Part shown: positions 23,517 through 34,130 of the stretch, piece by piece
How the letters are laid out: each line of letters begins with the position of its first letter
Numbering within the stretch: the first letter of the stretch is position 1
DNA from: Adiantum capillus-veneris
Taxonomy: Eukaryota; Streptophyta; Polypodiopsida; Polypodiales; Pteridaceae
Length of the DNA stretch: 64,000 nt
Reading direction: 5' to 3'
Assembly: GCA_014529385.2 (NCBI GenBank)
Contig: CM043957.1
Location: 86,312,881-86,376,880, forward strand
The notes under the pieces: model-generated
Seen by the model: only the letters and a program-made list of their open reading frames with translations
What the model was told of the DNA's origin: nothing
The model's database searches: none
Made by a program: the position numbers and the translations under genes

Positions 23517-23745
23517 TGTTGGAATTAGGGTTGCAAGGAAATGCACACAACTTGGAGAAGACTAAGGAAACTCAAGGCACACAACTGAGAGTGTATTACT
23601 TAGTGTGCAATGGAAAGATGGATAGCCCTACAGTGATGGGCGTATATACAATGCACGGGAGGGGGAAAAACCTCCTAAAGAGGGAAAAAATGCCCCTGCG
23701 GTCCTAGTGTGTTCACACATCACTACCACATGTATATGGTAAACA
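23517..23745 (-). repeat. Copia 5' LTR (right)
   Basis: It begins TGTTGGAATTAGGG on the plus strand and ends GGTAAACA. The left LTR has GGTAACA at that place. Confidence 0.93.
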
Positions 23746-23977
23746 TGGTTGAGCAATCACTCTATGGGAACAAGCAAGTTAGCCAAAAGCTGTCGTCGAT
23801 GTAGGCTAGCCGGTTGGTGATGTGTGGTAACGCGAAGCTTGTTCGGAAGGACTGTAGTAAGATTGATGACTCCATTTGAGTCCACCAACTTGCCATTTAT
23901 AGCCAAATGTGACTATGTTTGTAAGTGATTCGATCTAAGAACCAAAAAGGATTTGTTTCTTTGCTAGGGATGGCTCC

Positions 23978-24141
23978 CACCACAAGCACTCACGTAATAT
24001 TTCCAACTAATTTAATGGGAAAATAATCTTTAATTATAGAAAATTAAGTAGCTAGCCAAAACCACAAGCACTCACGTAATATTTGCAACTAATTTAATGG
24101 AAAAATAATCTTTGATTATAGAGATTAAGTAGCTATCCAAA
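23978..24141. repeat. 82-bp two-copy tandem duplication
   Basis: ACCACAAGCACTCACGTAAT to TAAGTAGCTAGCCAAA occurs twice in a row, with about five substitutions and a small indel. The surrounding 23746-24429 shows no gene. Confidence 0.88.
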
Positions 24142-24429
24142 ACCACTTTGCAATACACATCGCAATCATATCGATGATAAATTAATCAAGACAAAAATTC
24201 CACACAAAAAACACGGAAAGTGAACTAAGAGTACTTTATTACTCTCTCAAGAGAACATAAATGAGTACAATTGGTGAAAACTCTTCCTTTTAGGCCTTTC
24301 TAGTACGGATATATGTGTGTCTATAACAAGACACTTTTCGGTCTCAAGACACTTTATCAAAGTTAAGTACATATATGTAATGTTTCTTTGAGCCCATAGT
24401 GTTGGGATGGGGACTTTATCGCATCTCGT

Positions 24430-24760
24430 GTTAACCCCCTCCATGTCGTGTGCTTATGTGTAAGCTTTGTAGACATAACCCATGTGCTATGTGGAATGCG
24501 ATGTGGAAAGATTAAGCAACTTATAAGGTGGAAGACTTTAAATGTGCCACCTTCCTTGCATTGTGCATGTGTGACACCTTTTGTTTTGTCTCTAGCTCTA
24601 CATAAGATTGCTTCTTACACACAAACTGATGTGAGAATACTGACGGTACCATTTGTAGCCATATCCTTTGGTATTGAGTGTATAATTAAGCTCTTGAATA
24701 ACCCTATTCTGATCATGGCACTTTAATCTATCCACCCTAACCTGCACTAATATGCCATAT
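24430..24760 (+). repeat. diverged copy of the old Copia LTR
   Basis: Blocks such as CCATTTG-AGCCATAT, AACCCTATTCTGATCATGG and TAATCTATCCACC align with the reverse complement of about 17290-17560. The two copies are in opposite orientation and clearly diverged, so this is a separate old insertion, probably a solo LTR. Ends are not clean. Confidence 0.5.
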
Positions 24761-24980
24761 CATATCCTTTATTAGCACTCCCTAAGCTAAGTAGATCTTA
24801 GGCATTTGCATTCTCCCTAAGGTAGATCTTGTGAGCCCTGTCCTTGCTTGCAACATCGCCGATCAATCTTCCTCTATTATCACATTTAGACGTTGTACTA
24901 ATTACCTCTCTAATTTCTCTTCTTTGAAGTTCTCTAGTGATGGAATACGTACCAATTGGTGCCACTACCACTAGTGAATA

Positions 24981-25240
24981 TGTGTGACACCCACACAACA
25001 TAGCAACCATTCCTATATTGGTGTAGTCACAAGTCATAATGCATCTCAACAACGACTAAGGATCTACATAGAGATATGGCAAGCAAAAGTGTGAGCCAAG
25101 GTTTTGCGAGGTTTAAAATCAACACAAAATTATCCAATTATCAAACACGATACCCCTCAAAATGATCAATGGTGGCTGAGTTGGCCAATGAGGAGGTGGA
25201 TGGCACGATTAGGTAGATCTTTTTAGGAGGAGATCTATGG
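24981..25240 (-). repeat. partial copy of the glycerol-phosphatase 3' flank
   Basis: About 260 bases align with 26471-26740 in the same orientation. Shared blocks include GACACC-CACAC, AATGCATCTCAA and GCCAATGA-GAGGTGGAT. The copy at 26471-26740 spans the end of the last exon and the 3' flank of the glycerol-phosphatase gene. The copy here is more decayed. Confidence 0.6.
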
Positions 25241-25499
25241 TCCCAAATTATCATTGATTATAAATCATCAGATCCTTTTGCAAGAAAAAATAGGGGATGG
25301 GTGGAGTTTTAAGTCCCAATCCAAGGGCTAATCCTTGACCACTACACTACCGCATGCAACTTGTTAGTAGCATTGTAATGATTTCTTCCGCAACCCTCGT
25401 TCACCTAGAATGATTCGGATTTTCATGGAGTTCAATCTATAGTTCGCGACACCAAAAGTACAATGCGCATAGCTTGCATTGTCCACATGTAGTTCATGT

Positions 25500-25627
25500 C
25501 TATTTCACACCACCAAAGTGAAAGTGCACATAACTTTTGGAGTCCACATTCTACTTTTGGAGTCCACATTCTACTCACACCACCAAAGTGAAAGTGCACA
25601 TAACTTTTGGAGTCCACATTCTACTCA
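25500..25627. repeat. short direct repeats, ~52-bp unit
   Basis: TCACACCACCAAAGTGAAAG through AGTCCACATTCTAC is present twice, with the 20-base end piece repeated an extra time. It is non-coding. Confidence 0.85.
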
Positions 25628-25679
25628 CCTGAAATAATAAAACTACATGCAAAAACACATTCTACGATAATGACTCAAC

Positions 25680-26130
25680 AACTGGAGGAGGATGCGTTCA
25701 AGACAAAGTTGGTTGTTGCTATGAATGTGTTTACTTGGTTGTACAGAATCCAAGGTTAATGGAGTTTCTGCAAGCTCCACCAGTGTCACAGCAAGCAAGG
25801 CAACTTTCTCATCCAGTAGAGCCCATTGAAGCTCAAGCCCAGCTTCCTACTGTCTCAACAAGGAGGAAGCATTCGCATGCTGCGGAGTCAGTTGGAACTC
25901 CAAGGCAAACTTTTTCTATCCACGAACTGGTGGCCAGGACGCCAATTCCTCAGGCTATTCCAATTCAGCTAGCCAACTTTAAAAGTAAAAATGTTGGTTT
26001 AAATGGATAGGGAACTACCTTCCAAGCTATGCATCAGGTATCTCCACCACCTACGATACACCTTGGGTATTTCGGGAGTGGATCTATGTTTCAAAACATG
26101 GCTGCTTATACGCCTGGACAACTGAATTAA
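25680..26130 (+). pseudogene. fossil Gypsy gag N-terminal fragment
   Basis: Frames on the plus strand match the gag leader of the chromovirus at 54225-62912. DAFKTKLVVAMNVFTWL aligns with DIFRTQLATAVAMFTQV there. After a frame change, LMEFLQAPPVSQQ aligns with FLAFLQPPVPSQQ. Near 26035, HQVSPPPTIHLGYFGSGS aligns with QQVFPPPSVHPGYFGGGS. The fragment ends soon after, with no zinc knuckle or pol. It is therefore an old relative of that element, truncated just downstream of the glycerol-phosphatase gene. Confidence 0.7.
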
Positions 26131-26276
26131 ATGTCAATTCAATTTTATACCCAAATCATACAAAAATTCCAGCACACTATCAAAGAAAACATAATTTTGA
26201 TGAGTTTATGAACCGTAGATACAAACGAGTATGAATCTTTGTTGCATGAGACATTCACAAATCCAACTTTAACAAT

Positions 26277-26714
26277 AGACAGAGACACCCAAATTGGTTC
26301 TCTCTTGAAGATAAACCTTACCAATCACTTGAGGATCATCATGACTTTCTGGGATGTGTGGAAAAAAAGAACTTAAGATACTGAAACTTTTTAACACTCT
26401 TTCAGTCTTTGTGTGTCCCCTTAAAGGATTAGAATTAACACATTTCCTATACAAAAGTTGCACGTCTCAATGTGTGCGACACCTGCACACCATGGCAGCC
26501 TTTACTGTATTAGAGTAGTCCCAATCCACAATGCATCTCAAGAACCACCAAATGCCTGGATAGAGACTTGGCAATCAAAGTGCCAACAAAGGATTTACAA
26601 GGTTCAAAACAAATGAACACAAAATGATCCGACGATATCACACCATGCGTATAAGAATCATCAATGACTGACACAGCCAATGAAGAGATGGATAGTAGGG
26701 TGGGGGTGATATCT
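26277..26714 (-). other. 3' flank of the glycerol-phosphatase gene
   Basis: It follows the TGA at 26715-26717 on the minus strand and probably includes the 3' UTR. No clear poly(A) signal was picked. Part of it (26471-26740) is repeated at 24981-25240, and about 26277-26340 resembles 16787-16850. Confidence 0.45.
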
Positions 26715-28261
26715 TCAAGATTGAAATTCAGGGAGACCCCAATAGGATGGTTCAAAATCCAAAATCGAACCTAGAATCTGATCTGCACCCTCACATAGAG
26801 ATCGATCCAAGTTGGGATCCGGAACCATCACTACAGACCTGCATGCAAGACATCCAGTTCAGTGCATCCATCCATCAAGCAAGTTTTTTTCTAGAATTTA
26901 GTTCAAACCAAAAGGCCAAAGCTTTATTTTCTTAGAAGGCTTCTGAGGACTGGATATGAGAATGGCGATTGAGAGTCCATGGAGTCGTTAAAAGAGGAGG
27001 GTATGTAGGGAGTGGGAGTGGTCCATGCTGAAAATATGAGGGATCCAAGCTCGAATGTGATCCAAAGCTGAGCACTCAAGTAGGGTATGATGCTTAAGAC
27101 TCTTGAACTTGCAAGGGGGGTATCTTCCCACGTGCCGCAAAACCCCGCCTCACATCCAAGGGGAGTGGGAGCCAAGCTGGATCGCTGCTATAGAGGCGCA
27201 ACTACCTAACTTGAATGAGAGCACGCATTCCATACATTTTAAAGCAACGTGCATATGGCATTCAGTGTGAAGGGTCGACATCTGTATGTCAAATAGTGAA
27301 AAGAATGCTCTGAATTTCAACAGTCCTAGAGACTAAATGGGACCTAGCTTTCTTAGAGAGCAGCTTTAAACCGTAAGTTGGGGCATTACTAAACACAGGT
27401 GCGCATATCGAATACACACATATACACACACATGATGCATTAAGAATTGGCAGCAACTTACATTCCAGCACTTCGTGCAGCAGCTACACCAGTAGGTGCA
27501 TCTTCAAAAACTAAGACATTCTTATGAGAGTCCGGCACATCCTAAGAGAGTTGTTTCAATCCAAAAGAAACTGGTTAAACCACACTTTTTCTTATCACAA
27601 AACTAAGAAACCGATGACAATTACTAGACCCACCTCAAACCTGCTGGCGGCTACTACGAAAATATCAGGCGCAGGTTTGCCATGCTTTACTTCAATATCA
27701 TCACCTACAACCATATGATGCATGAAGGAGAAAAGCTCTTTATGTCTCATTGTTTTAAGCTCAGTATGACGTTTGTGAGAGCTGCACAATGCAATAGCAA
27801 GGAGGACATTCTCAAAAATGACACCTTTCAAAAGCTAAGCGGATAAAGGTAGCATTCTAAAGCAAGAAGCATGCTCACCTTGTTGCAACTGCCATGGGCA
27901 CCTGGTGGGTATGAAGATGCCTGATCAGACGCTCGACACCTTCAAAATAGGTCCTTCAAAATAGGTTAGAACATCTTCAATGTAACACTAATTAGTATAC
28001 CTCTCGCAGTACGTCGATCTTAGAACAAGCTCTCACCAGGTAGCAGTTTGCTTTCAGGGAATAAAGAATGAAGCATGATTTCTCGCTGACGTATGAATTC
28101 CTCAGGAGTTAGAATGCCATCAAGACCTGTCTCACTCACGAAAATCTTGCCCGCTTCCAAGGCTTTCTTGCCCATCATTTTTGCTTTCAGCGACCAATCA
28201 AAAGTCTTTCCATACGATGCAAGGATTTTTTCTTGTACATCAGTATAAAACTTCTCTGTAT
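26715..28261 (-). CDS. GPP: glycerol-3-phosphatase-like HAD hydrolase, exons 2-6 (first exon missing)
   Basis: Five exons read on the minus strand with consistent splice phases: 28261-28037, 27939-27879, 27781-27634, 27541-27462 and 26838-26715 (ends TGA). Introns begin GT and end AG; three are 92-97 bases and the last is 623. The product follows plant glycerol-3-phosphatases (Arabidopsis GPP1/GPP2 type): TEKFYTDVQEKILASYGKTF, GVERLIRHLH, SSHKRHTELKT (HAD motif II Ser/Thr), HGKPAPD (motif III Lys), LVFEDAPTGVAAARSAGM (motif IV acidic pair) and the C-terminus DFEPSYWGLPEF. Such enzymes remove phosphate from glycerol-3-phosphate in the cytosol or plastid. The first exon, which should carry the DxDG nucleophile and end in G of a split Asp codon, was not found upstream in this window. 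The gene may have a very long, transposon-filled first intron, or be broken. No stop occurs in the exons seen. Confidence 0.85.
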
Positions 28262-29027
28262 CTGTTACAAAGTAAAAGACAAAATAGTTGGCACTAAATT
28301 TGGCTGAACTGTTTCCAACACGTTAGAAGCTTCTCTCTCCCGGAAAATATCACGAAGCACATTGAAACATAGCTCATTATTTAATAAAACTGATGACTGT
28401 AGGCTCCTCCGTTCATGCTTTTTAATCTGATGAATACCTCAACAAAACGCTTAAGGCTCCAGCAGTCCAAATTAATGCATGCATCCCCTAGCTGTAGTAA
28501 AAGTGAAACCACCACCAGCCTAAAGCAAGAGTCCAAAGGCTTCGACATGCCCAGAGAATGTGTGGCCACGCCAATGATAGTCTAGTCAAAGTATGAGCAG
28601 TATGTCCCTCATTTGGTCCTAGTGAGAGTGGAGGGCAAGGCCTTAACTTGGTTCCGAACTCTAGGATCTGGCAGTATTCAAGACCTTGAAACATGAACCA
28701 AAGGATTTGTAGCCTCGTTTTCTAAAACGGGAATCCACAATAAGGGAATATTCTAGATGTGTCATCAGGGACGTGAGAGCATCACAGACAGAATATCCCT
28801 TGAGCCATCCAAGAACAGGTATTTCTAGTGCACCATTCCAGGGAAACGACTAGAGCACTGTGATAGGAAATAGGAATATATCTGATAGGCCACCTGGAAA
28901 TCAATACTTCCAACACGTCGCAGCGGATGGGTGACTCAGAGCATCTACAAGGACTACTCGACCATCCAGAATGAGCATTTCTGATGTGTCACAGATGGGT
29001 GACTGTCACAAACGGGAGCGCATAGCA
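28262..29027. other. probable intron sequence with old repeat pieces
   Basis: On the minus strand this would be the 3' part of the first intron of the glycerol-phosphatase gene. No DxDG exon is visible. On the plus strand, 28600-28690 reads VRVEGKALTWFRTLGSG, which looks like a scrap of retrotransposon gag. Units containing GATG(T/C)GTCA and GATGGGTGAC recur between 28735 and 29010. Confidence 0.5.
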
Positions 29028-29616
29028 TGTCACAAACTGCTGACGTGTCAAGTCACTGAAGAACGGAGCTACCGGCCGAGGGGCCTAAACCCTAAGAAGC
29101 AGAAGCAATAGAAGGAGATGACCTGGCAGTTGTACGGATTCGCAGAATTCACACTGACAGGCTGTACGGAAAACCCAGTTTTCGCGTTGGGCTGCTGACG
29201 CAGCACGCTGCACGGATTTCCACGTTTCATGCTGACACTGATAACGTGGCAGTTGTACGGATTTCCGGATTTACGCTGGCAGCTTTTGGGCATCTGCTTT
29301 TGGACCAGATGCTTTTGAGTTTGAAGGCTTTTCATGTAAACTGCTTTTAATGGCCAAGGGCCTTTAAATATGAGGCCATGGGCTCATTCTCTGGCATAAT
29401 TCCTGGAGAAGGTGGAGTACCAGCTTGTACTGTGTTGATGCAATATAAAAAAATACCGAAAGGGGTGCCAAGGTTTGGGGCCAATACTCTCTGGGATGGA
29501 ATTCCGCCACTCTGTGTCGCATGTGCTCTGTCTCTCTCAGTTCAGTTGTTATTTGAAGTGCTTAAAGTTGTTCAGTCTGTTCTTTTCTATTGGCATGTGG
29601 TGCCCGTCTTGTGACA
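29028..29616 (+). repeat. 5' LTR of copy 1
   Basis: 589 bp. It carries a run of TGGCAG/CACG-type short motifs, the motif AATACCGAAAGGGG-GCCAAGG at about 29451-29473 and a short CT run (about 29529-29537). Confidence 0.92.
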
Positions 29617-30104
29617 GTGGTATTAGAGCATCAGGCGTGTGCTTTTCTGAAAGCATACCGGTCCTACAAAAGAGCAGGCACAGCAAACAAGAGACTACTG
29701 GAAATTTATTTGAAGTATCTTCGAGTCCCGACCCGGACTTACTAGGCACTCCCACCCTTGCTTCATCGCGCATTGGGCGCGCTCCCGTCTTCACCGCTCA
29801 TGTTTTACACGGCATAGACAAAAAGATCACTTGCAAGATAAGGACCCAAGATTTGTTTCGAGTCACTGTTTTTCTCAAAAGCAGTGCCATGCAGATGTTG
29901 ATGTCTATAGCTACCAAGCCGCACACTCCAAGGACTTGGCAAGCTTTCAAGAAAAATTTTGCCCGAAGTTATATGGTTTCTAACATCTTCCTTCGGAGTG
30001 CAACTTTTGGCAAAGTGGGGTATCCTGAAATGCTTGCCATGGAAACCCTAACAAATTGTAACTTGAAATTTCTCGACATCTCTCAGAGTAGATGTCTCTT
30101 CTAG
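29617..30104 (+). CDS. gag-like ORF of the pol-less family (copy 1)
   Basis: The frame opened in the LTR continues past the primer site for about 160 codons to a stop at 30102-30104. Its conserved part (DLFRVTVFLKSSAMQMLMS, then WQAFKKNFARSYMV and VGYPEMLAMETL) is also found in copies 2 and 3 with substitutions. This argues that it once coded for protein. I recognise neither a zinc knuckle nor a named capsid fold. Position next to the primer site suggests a diverged gag. Confidence 0.45.
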
Positions 30105-31045
30105 AGCTGATAACCTTGGAGGTCCAGTGCGATTTTGTTGTCTTGGGACTGCCATCTCTGGTAGAGAAACACTGTCTGTCCAAGAGTTGATGGACCATGT
30201 TGTGCTCGGCTATGACCTTATGGAAGGAATCTAACCCTAATTATTGGTGCAGGTTACAGGATGGAAAGTCAGTCGACTTTTCGAGCTCGACTGATGTCGA
30301 GATTGCTTTTAAGTTTGACTTTTGTTTGAGAACTTGTTTGGTGATCCTACTTGAAATTTGTTTGAAATTCATGGTATCTGTTTTGAACCTGTCTTGGTGC
30401 TGATTTGAATTGTTTGACTTTGGTTTTAATACTGGTTTCAATGATTGGTGATTTTTACTCCCGGGTGTAGTAGTGAGAAATGCTATTTTGATGATGTTTG
30501 AACCTCGGAATGACGCAAACAGGATGTCTGGGGAGCATTTCGTTGTATGCTAGAAAAGTATTGTTGTTGTTATTCCCGGTCCAGACTTGGATGGTTATGC
30601 GGGAGGAGTATTAAGAAGTCTGAGCAGTGGTTACTCTCAGCACCTCCAAACAGGCTGCGGCGAGGGACCGTTTGGTTGTAAAAGGCCTTTATATCTCCCG
30701 GCCACATACCTTTTTAGGTTTTACCGGAGGAGTGATGAGGGAGTGTTTGAATATCTCCCGGCCCGGACCTTGTTAGGTTATGCGGGAGACGTGTTCATTG
30801 GCGACTTTATGTTTCTATGTCTTGTAACATGCATATGTGAGCATTTGTGTTGCATTGTGATGTGCCAACCACTGAATATTCCTAATTGGATGAGATTGCC
30901 TAGGTATGTAATTTTAGCGCATCAAGACACCCGTGGAAGATCAGTGCCATCTAGGTGTGATGGCTAATTTTACTACGCCGGAATATCAAGAGTTCCGATC
31001 TGGACGAAAGGAAAAGCCAACTCCTTAATTAAAAAAAAGAGCAAT
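30105..31045 (+). other. non-coding interior of copy 1
   Basis: It contains units reading ATATCTCCCGGCC-GGACCTT and TTAGGTT-TGCGGGAG, and homology to the reverse complement of about 31790-32760 in copy 2. No pol motif is seen. Confidence 0.7.
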
Positions 31046-31710
31046 TGTCACAAGACGGGCACCACGTGCCAATAGAAAAGAACAGACTGAACAGACTTTT
31101 AGCACTTCATTCACAACAGAACTGAGAGAGAGAGAGAGAGAGAAGCGACACGCGACACGGAGTGGCGAAATTCCATCCCAGAGAGTATTAGCCCCAAACC
31201 TTGGCGTCCCTTTCGGTATTTCTTATATTGCATCAACACAGTACAAGTCGATACTCCAGACTCTGCACCTTCTCCAGGAAGCATGCCAGAGAATGAGTCC
31301 TAACCTCATATTTAAAGGCCCTAGGCCCCAAAAGCAATTTACAGTAAAAAGCCTTCAAACTCAAAAGCATCTGGTCCAAAAGCAAAGCCAAAAAGCTGCC
31401 AACGTAAATCACGGAAATCCGTACAGCTGCCACGTCATCAGCCAGCGCAAAACGCGGAAACCGTACAGCCTGCCACGTCATCATGCCAACGCAATTTTCG
31501 GAAATCTGCCACGTCATTAGTTTTTGCATGTGTGCAGGTCCTGCTTTATTTTAATCCTTTATATCACTTGGGGCCCCATCGGACGGCGTCCCCACAAGTT
31601 GGTAGGACTTCTTCTTCTGTTACTTGTTCTTCTTAGGGTTTAAGCCCCTCAGTCGGCATCTGTAAGTTGGCTCCATTCTTTAGGCTTTGACACGTCAACA
31701 ATTTGTTACA
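31046..31710 (-). repeat. 3' LTR of copy 2
   Basis: 665 bp, TGTCACAAGACGGGC to TTTGTTACA on the plus strand, with a (GA)9 run. Confidence 0.9.
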
Positions 31711-32129
31711 TCTCCCCTTCTTGAACGAGAGTAATCGTCCGCGATTTTTGCATTTGCAAAACAACTCAAGTTAGCTCAAAAATTTCCGTGGGACAATCAA
31801 TTTGCTCTTTTTATTAAGGAGTTAGCTTCTCCTTTGTGCTCTTTTGATCAAGGAGTTAGCTTTTCCTTTCGGCTGTTTTGATCAAGGAGTTAGCTTCTCC
31901 TTTCGTCCAGATCGGAACTCTTGATATTCAGGCGTAGTAAAATTAGCCATCACACCCAGACCGTACTGATCTTCCACGGGTGTCTTGATGCACTAAAATT
32001 ACATTACCCAGGGAATCTCATCCAATTAGGAATATTTAATAATTGGTACATCACAATGCAACACAAATGCTCACATATGCATGTTACAAGATATAGAAAC
32101 ATAAAGTTGCCGATGAACACTCCTCCCGC

Positions 32130-32520
32130 ATAACCTAACAAGGTCCGGGCCGGGAGATATTCCACGACTCCCTCATCATTTCTCCCGCATAACCTAAAAA
32201 GGTCCGGGCCGGGAGATATAGAGGCCTTTTACAACCAAACGCCCCCCCAGACCGCAGCCTGCGTCGTTTGGAGGTGCTAAGAGTAACCACTACTCAAACT
32301 TCTTAATACTCCTCCAACATAACCATCCAGGTCCGGACCGGGAGTCACGACAACAATACTCCCCCCGTAAATAACCACAAGGGTCCGAGCCATGAGTATA
32401 AAAAAAACAACACTTTTCAATCATTCAATACTCCCCCCGCAAATAACCACAAGGGTCCGGGCCATGAGTATGAACAAGCATTCTCAAACATAATTTCTCA
32501 CTACTCCACCCGGGAGTAAA
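32130..32520. repeat. diverged GGTCCGGGCC-containing repeats in copy 2 interior
   Basis: Units TCTCCCGCATAACCTAA-AAGG and GTCCGGGCCGGGAGATAT recur, and a variant CCCGCAAATAACCACAAGG with GTCCGGGCCATGAGTAT follows. Each contains the near-palindrome CCGGGCCGG. Related units occur in copies 1 and 3. Confidence 0.7.
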
Positions 32521-32883
32521 ATCACCAATCATTGAAACCAGTATCAAACCAGAGTCAAACAATTCAAATCGGCACCAAGACAGGTTTAAAAAGATAGCAT
32601 CCATTTCAAACAAATTCCAAACAGGATCACCAAGCAAGTTCTCAAACGGATTTGAAACTTAAAAAGCAATCTCGACATCAGTCAAGCTCGAAAAGTCGAT
32701 TGACTTTCCATCCTGAAACCTGCATAAAACATTAGGGTTAGGTTCCTTCCATAAGGTCGTAGACAACCACAACATGGTCCATCAGCTCTTCGACAGACAG
32801 TGTTTGTCTGGCGGCGATGGTAGTCCCAAGACATAACAATCGCACCGGACCCCCAAGGTCGTCTGCTCGTGAAGAGACATCTA

Positions 32884-33340
32884 CTAGGATATGTCGAGAC
32901 ACTTCAAGTTATAATCTGCTAGGGTTTCCATGGCAAGCATTTCGGGATACCCCACTCTGCCAGAAGTTGCACTCCGAAGGAAGATGTCAAACACCATATA
33001 ACTTCGGGCAATTTTAATTTTTTTCTTGAAAGCTTGCCAAGTACTTAGAGTATGCTGCTTGGTAGCTGTAGTCATCAGCATTTGCATGGCACTACTTCTG
33101 AGACAAACAGTGACTTGAAACAAATCTGGATCCTTCTCTTGCAAGTGATCTTAATTGGCTTATGCCCTGTAAGACATGAGCGGTGAAGATGGGAGCGCGC
33201 CCGATGCGCGATGAAGTAAGGGTGGGAGTGGCTAATAAGTCCGGGTTGGAGGGGGAAGATACCTCGAATAAAGCTCTGTCTGCTCTTTTGTGGGACCGGT
33301 ATGCTTTCAGAAAAGCACACGCCTGATGCTCTGATACCAT
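32884..33340 (-). pseudogene. gag-like ORF of the pol-less family (copy 2)
   Basis: Two overlapping minus-strand frames together cover the conserved gag-like segment: DPDLFQVTVCLRSSAMQMLM, WQAFKKK and ARSYMVFDIFLRSATSG, then VGYPEMLAMETL. A frameshift separates the LTR-proximal part (33092-33340) from the rest (32884-33144). Confidence 0.45.
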
Positions 33341-33414
33341 TGTCACAAGACGAGCACCATGTGCCAATGGAAAAGTACAGACTGAACACACTTTTAACAC
33401 TTCATTCACAACTG

Positions 33415-33455
<41 letters not shown>

Positions 33456-34021
33456 GACACGCGACACGAAGTGGCAGAATTCCACCCCAGAGAATATTAG
33501 CCCCAAACCTTGGCGCCCCTTTCGGTATTTCCTTTATATTGCATCAACGCAGTACAAGCCGGTACTCCAAACTCTGCACCTTCTCCAGGAAGCATGCCAG
33601 AGAATGAGCCCTAACCTCATATTTAAAGGCCCTAGGCCCCAAAAGCAGTTTACAATAAAAAATCCTTCGAACTCAAAAGCATCTGGTCCAAAAGCAAAGC
33701 CAAAAAGCTGTCAGCGTAAATCACGGAAATCCGTATAGCTGCCACGTCATTAGCCAGCGCAAAATGTGGAAACCGTACAGCCTGCCACGTCATCATGCCA
33801 GCGCAATTTTTGAAAATCTGCCACGTCATCAGTTTTTTTGCGTGTATGCAGGTCCTGCTTTATTTTAATCCTTTATATTACTTGGGGCCCCATCGGACGG
33901 CATCCCCATAAGTTGGTAGGACTTCTTCTGTTACTTGTTCTTCTTAGGGTTTAGGCCCCTCGACCGGCATCTGTAAGTTGGCTCCATTCTTTAGGCTTTG
34001 ACACGCCAGCAATTTGTTACA
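33341..34021 (-). repeat. 5' LTR of copy 2
   Basis: 681 bp, with a (GA)n run at about 33418-33454 that is longer than in its partner LTR. Confidence 0.9.
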
Positions 34022-34130
34022 TCAAACTGATTGTCCCTCGGAATGACCCTCGGAAATTTTTGAGCTAACTTGAGTTGTTTTGCAGCTATGCTGTAATCGC
34101 GGACAATTACTTTCTTTCAAGAAGGGGGGA

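Larger units (their letters stand above)
18644..23745 (-). mobile_element. Copia LTR retrotransposon, degraded but with all domains
   Basis: Short LTRs lie at 18644-18873 and 23517-23745 (about 230 bp, TGTTGGAATT on the outer left, TAACA at the inner end). They differ at roughly a dozen positions by eye. The minus-strand primer site TGGTATCAGAGC is at 23503-23514 and the purine tract CCAGGGGGAATT at about 18874-18885. The interior keeps the Copia order gag, protease, integrase, RT, RNase H, read right to left. The flanking 5-mers (TGTCT and TGGTT) do not match, so no target duplication survives. Several stops and frameshifts break the polyprotein. Confidence 0.95.
31046..34021 (-). mobile_element. 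pol-less LTR retrotransposon, copy 2 (nested, inverted)
   Basis: LTRs are 31046-31710 and 33341-34021. The minus-strand primer site TGGTATCAGAGC is at 33328-33339. It is inserted into the 3' part of copy 1's interior. The host sequence resumes at 34022 with CAAACTGATTGTCC, which matches the undisrupted interior of copy 2. Flanking 5-mers GCAAT and TCAAA agree only at CAA, so the duplication is imperfect or mutated. A gag-like frame is present and pol is absent. Confidence 0.9.

Noticed and set aside
29028-34021. A single large DNA transposon with long terminal inverted repeats
   Set aside because: The inverted LTRs belong to two separate LTR elements, each with its own primer site and partner LTR. 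Copy 1 also has its own target duplication, TAGCA.
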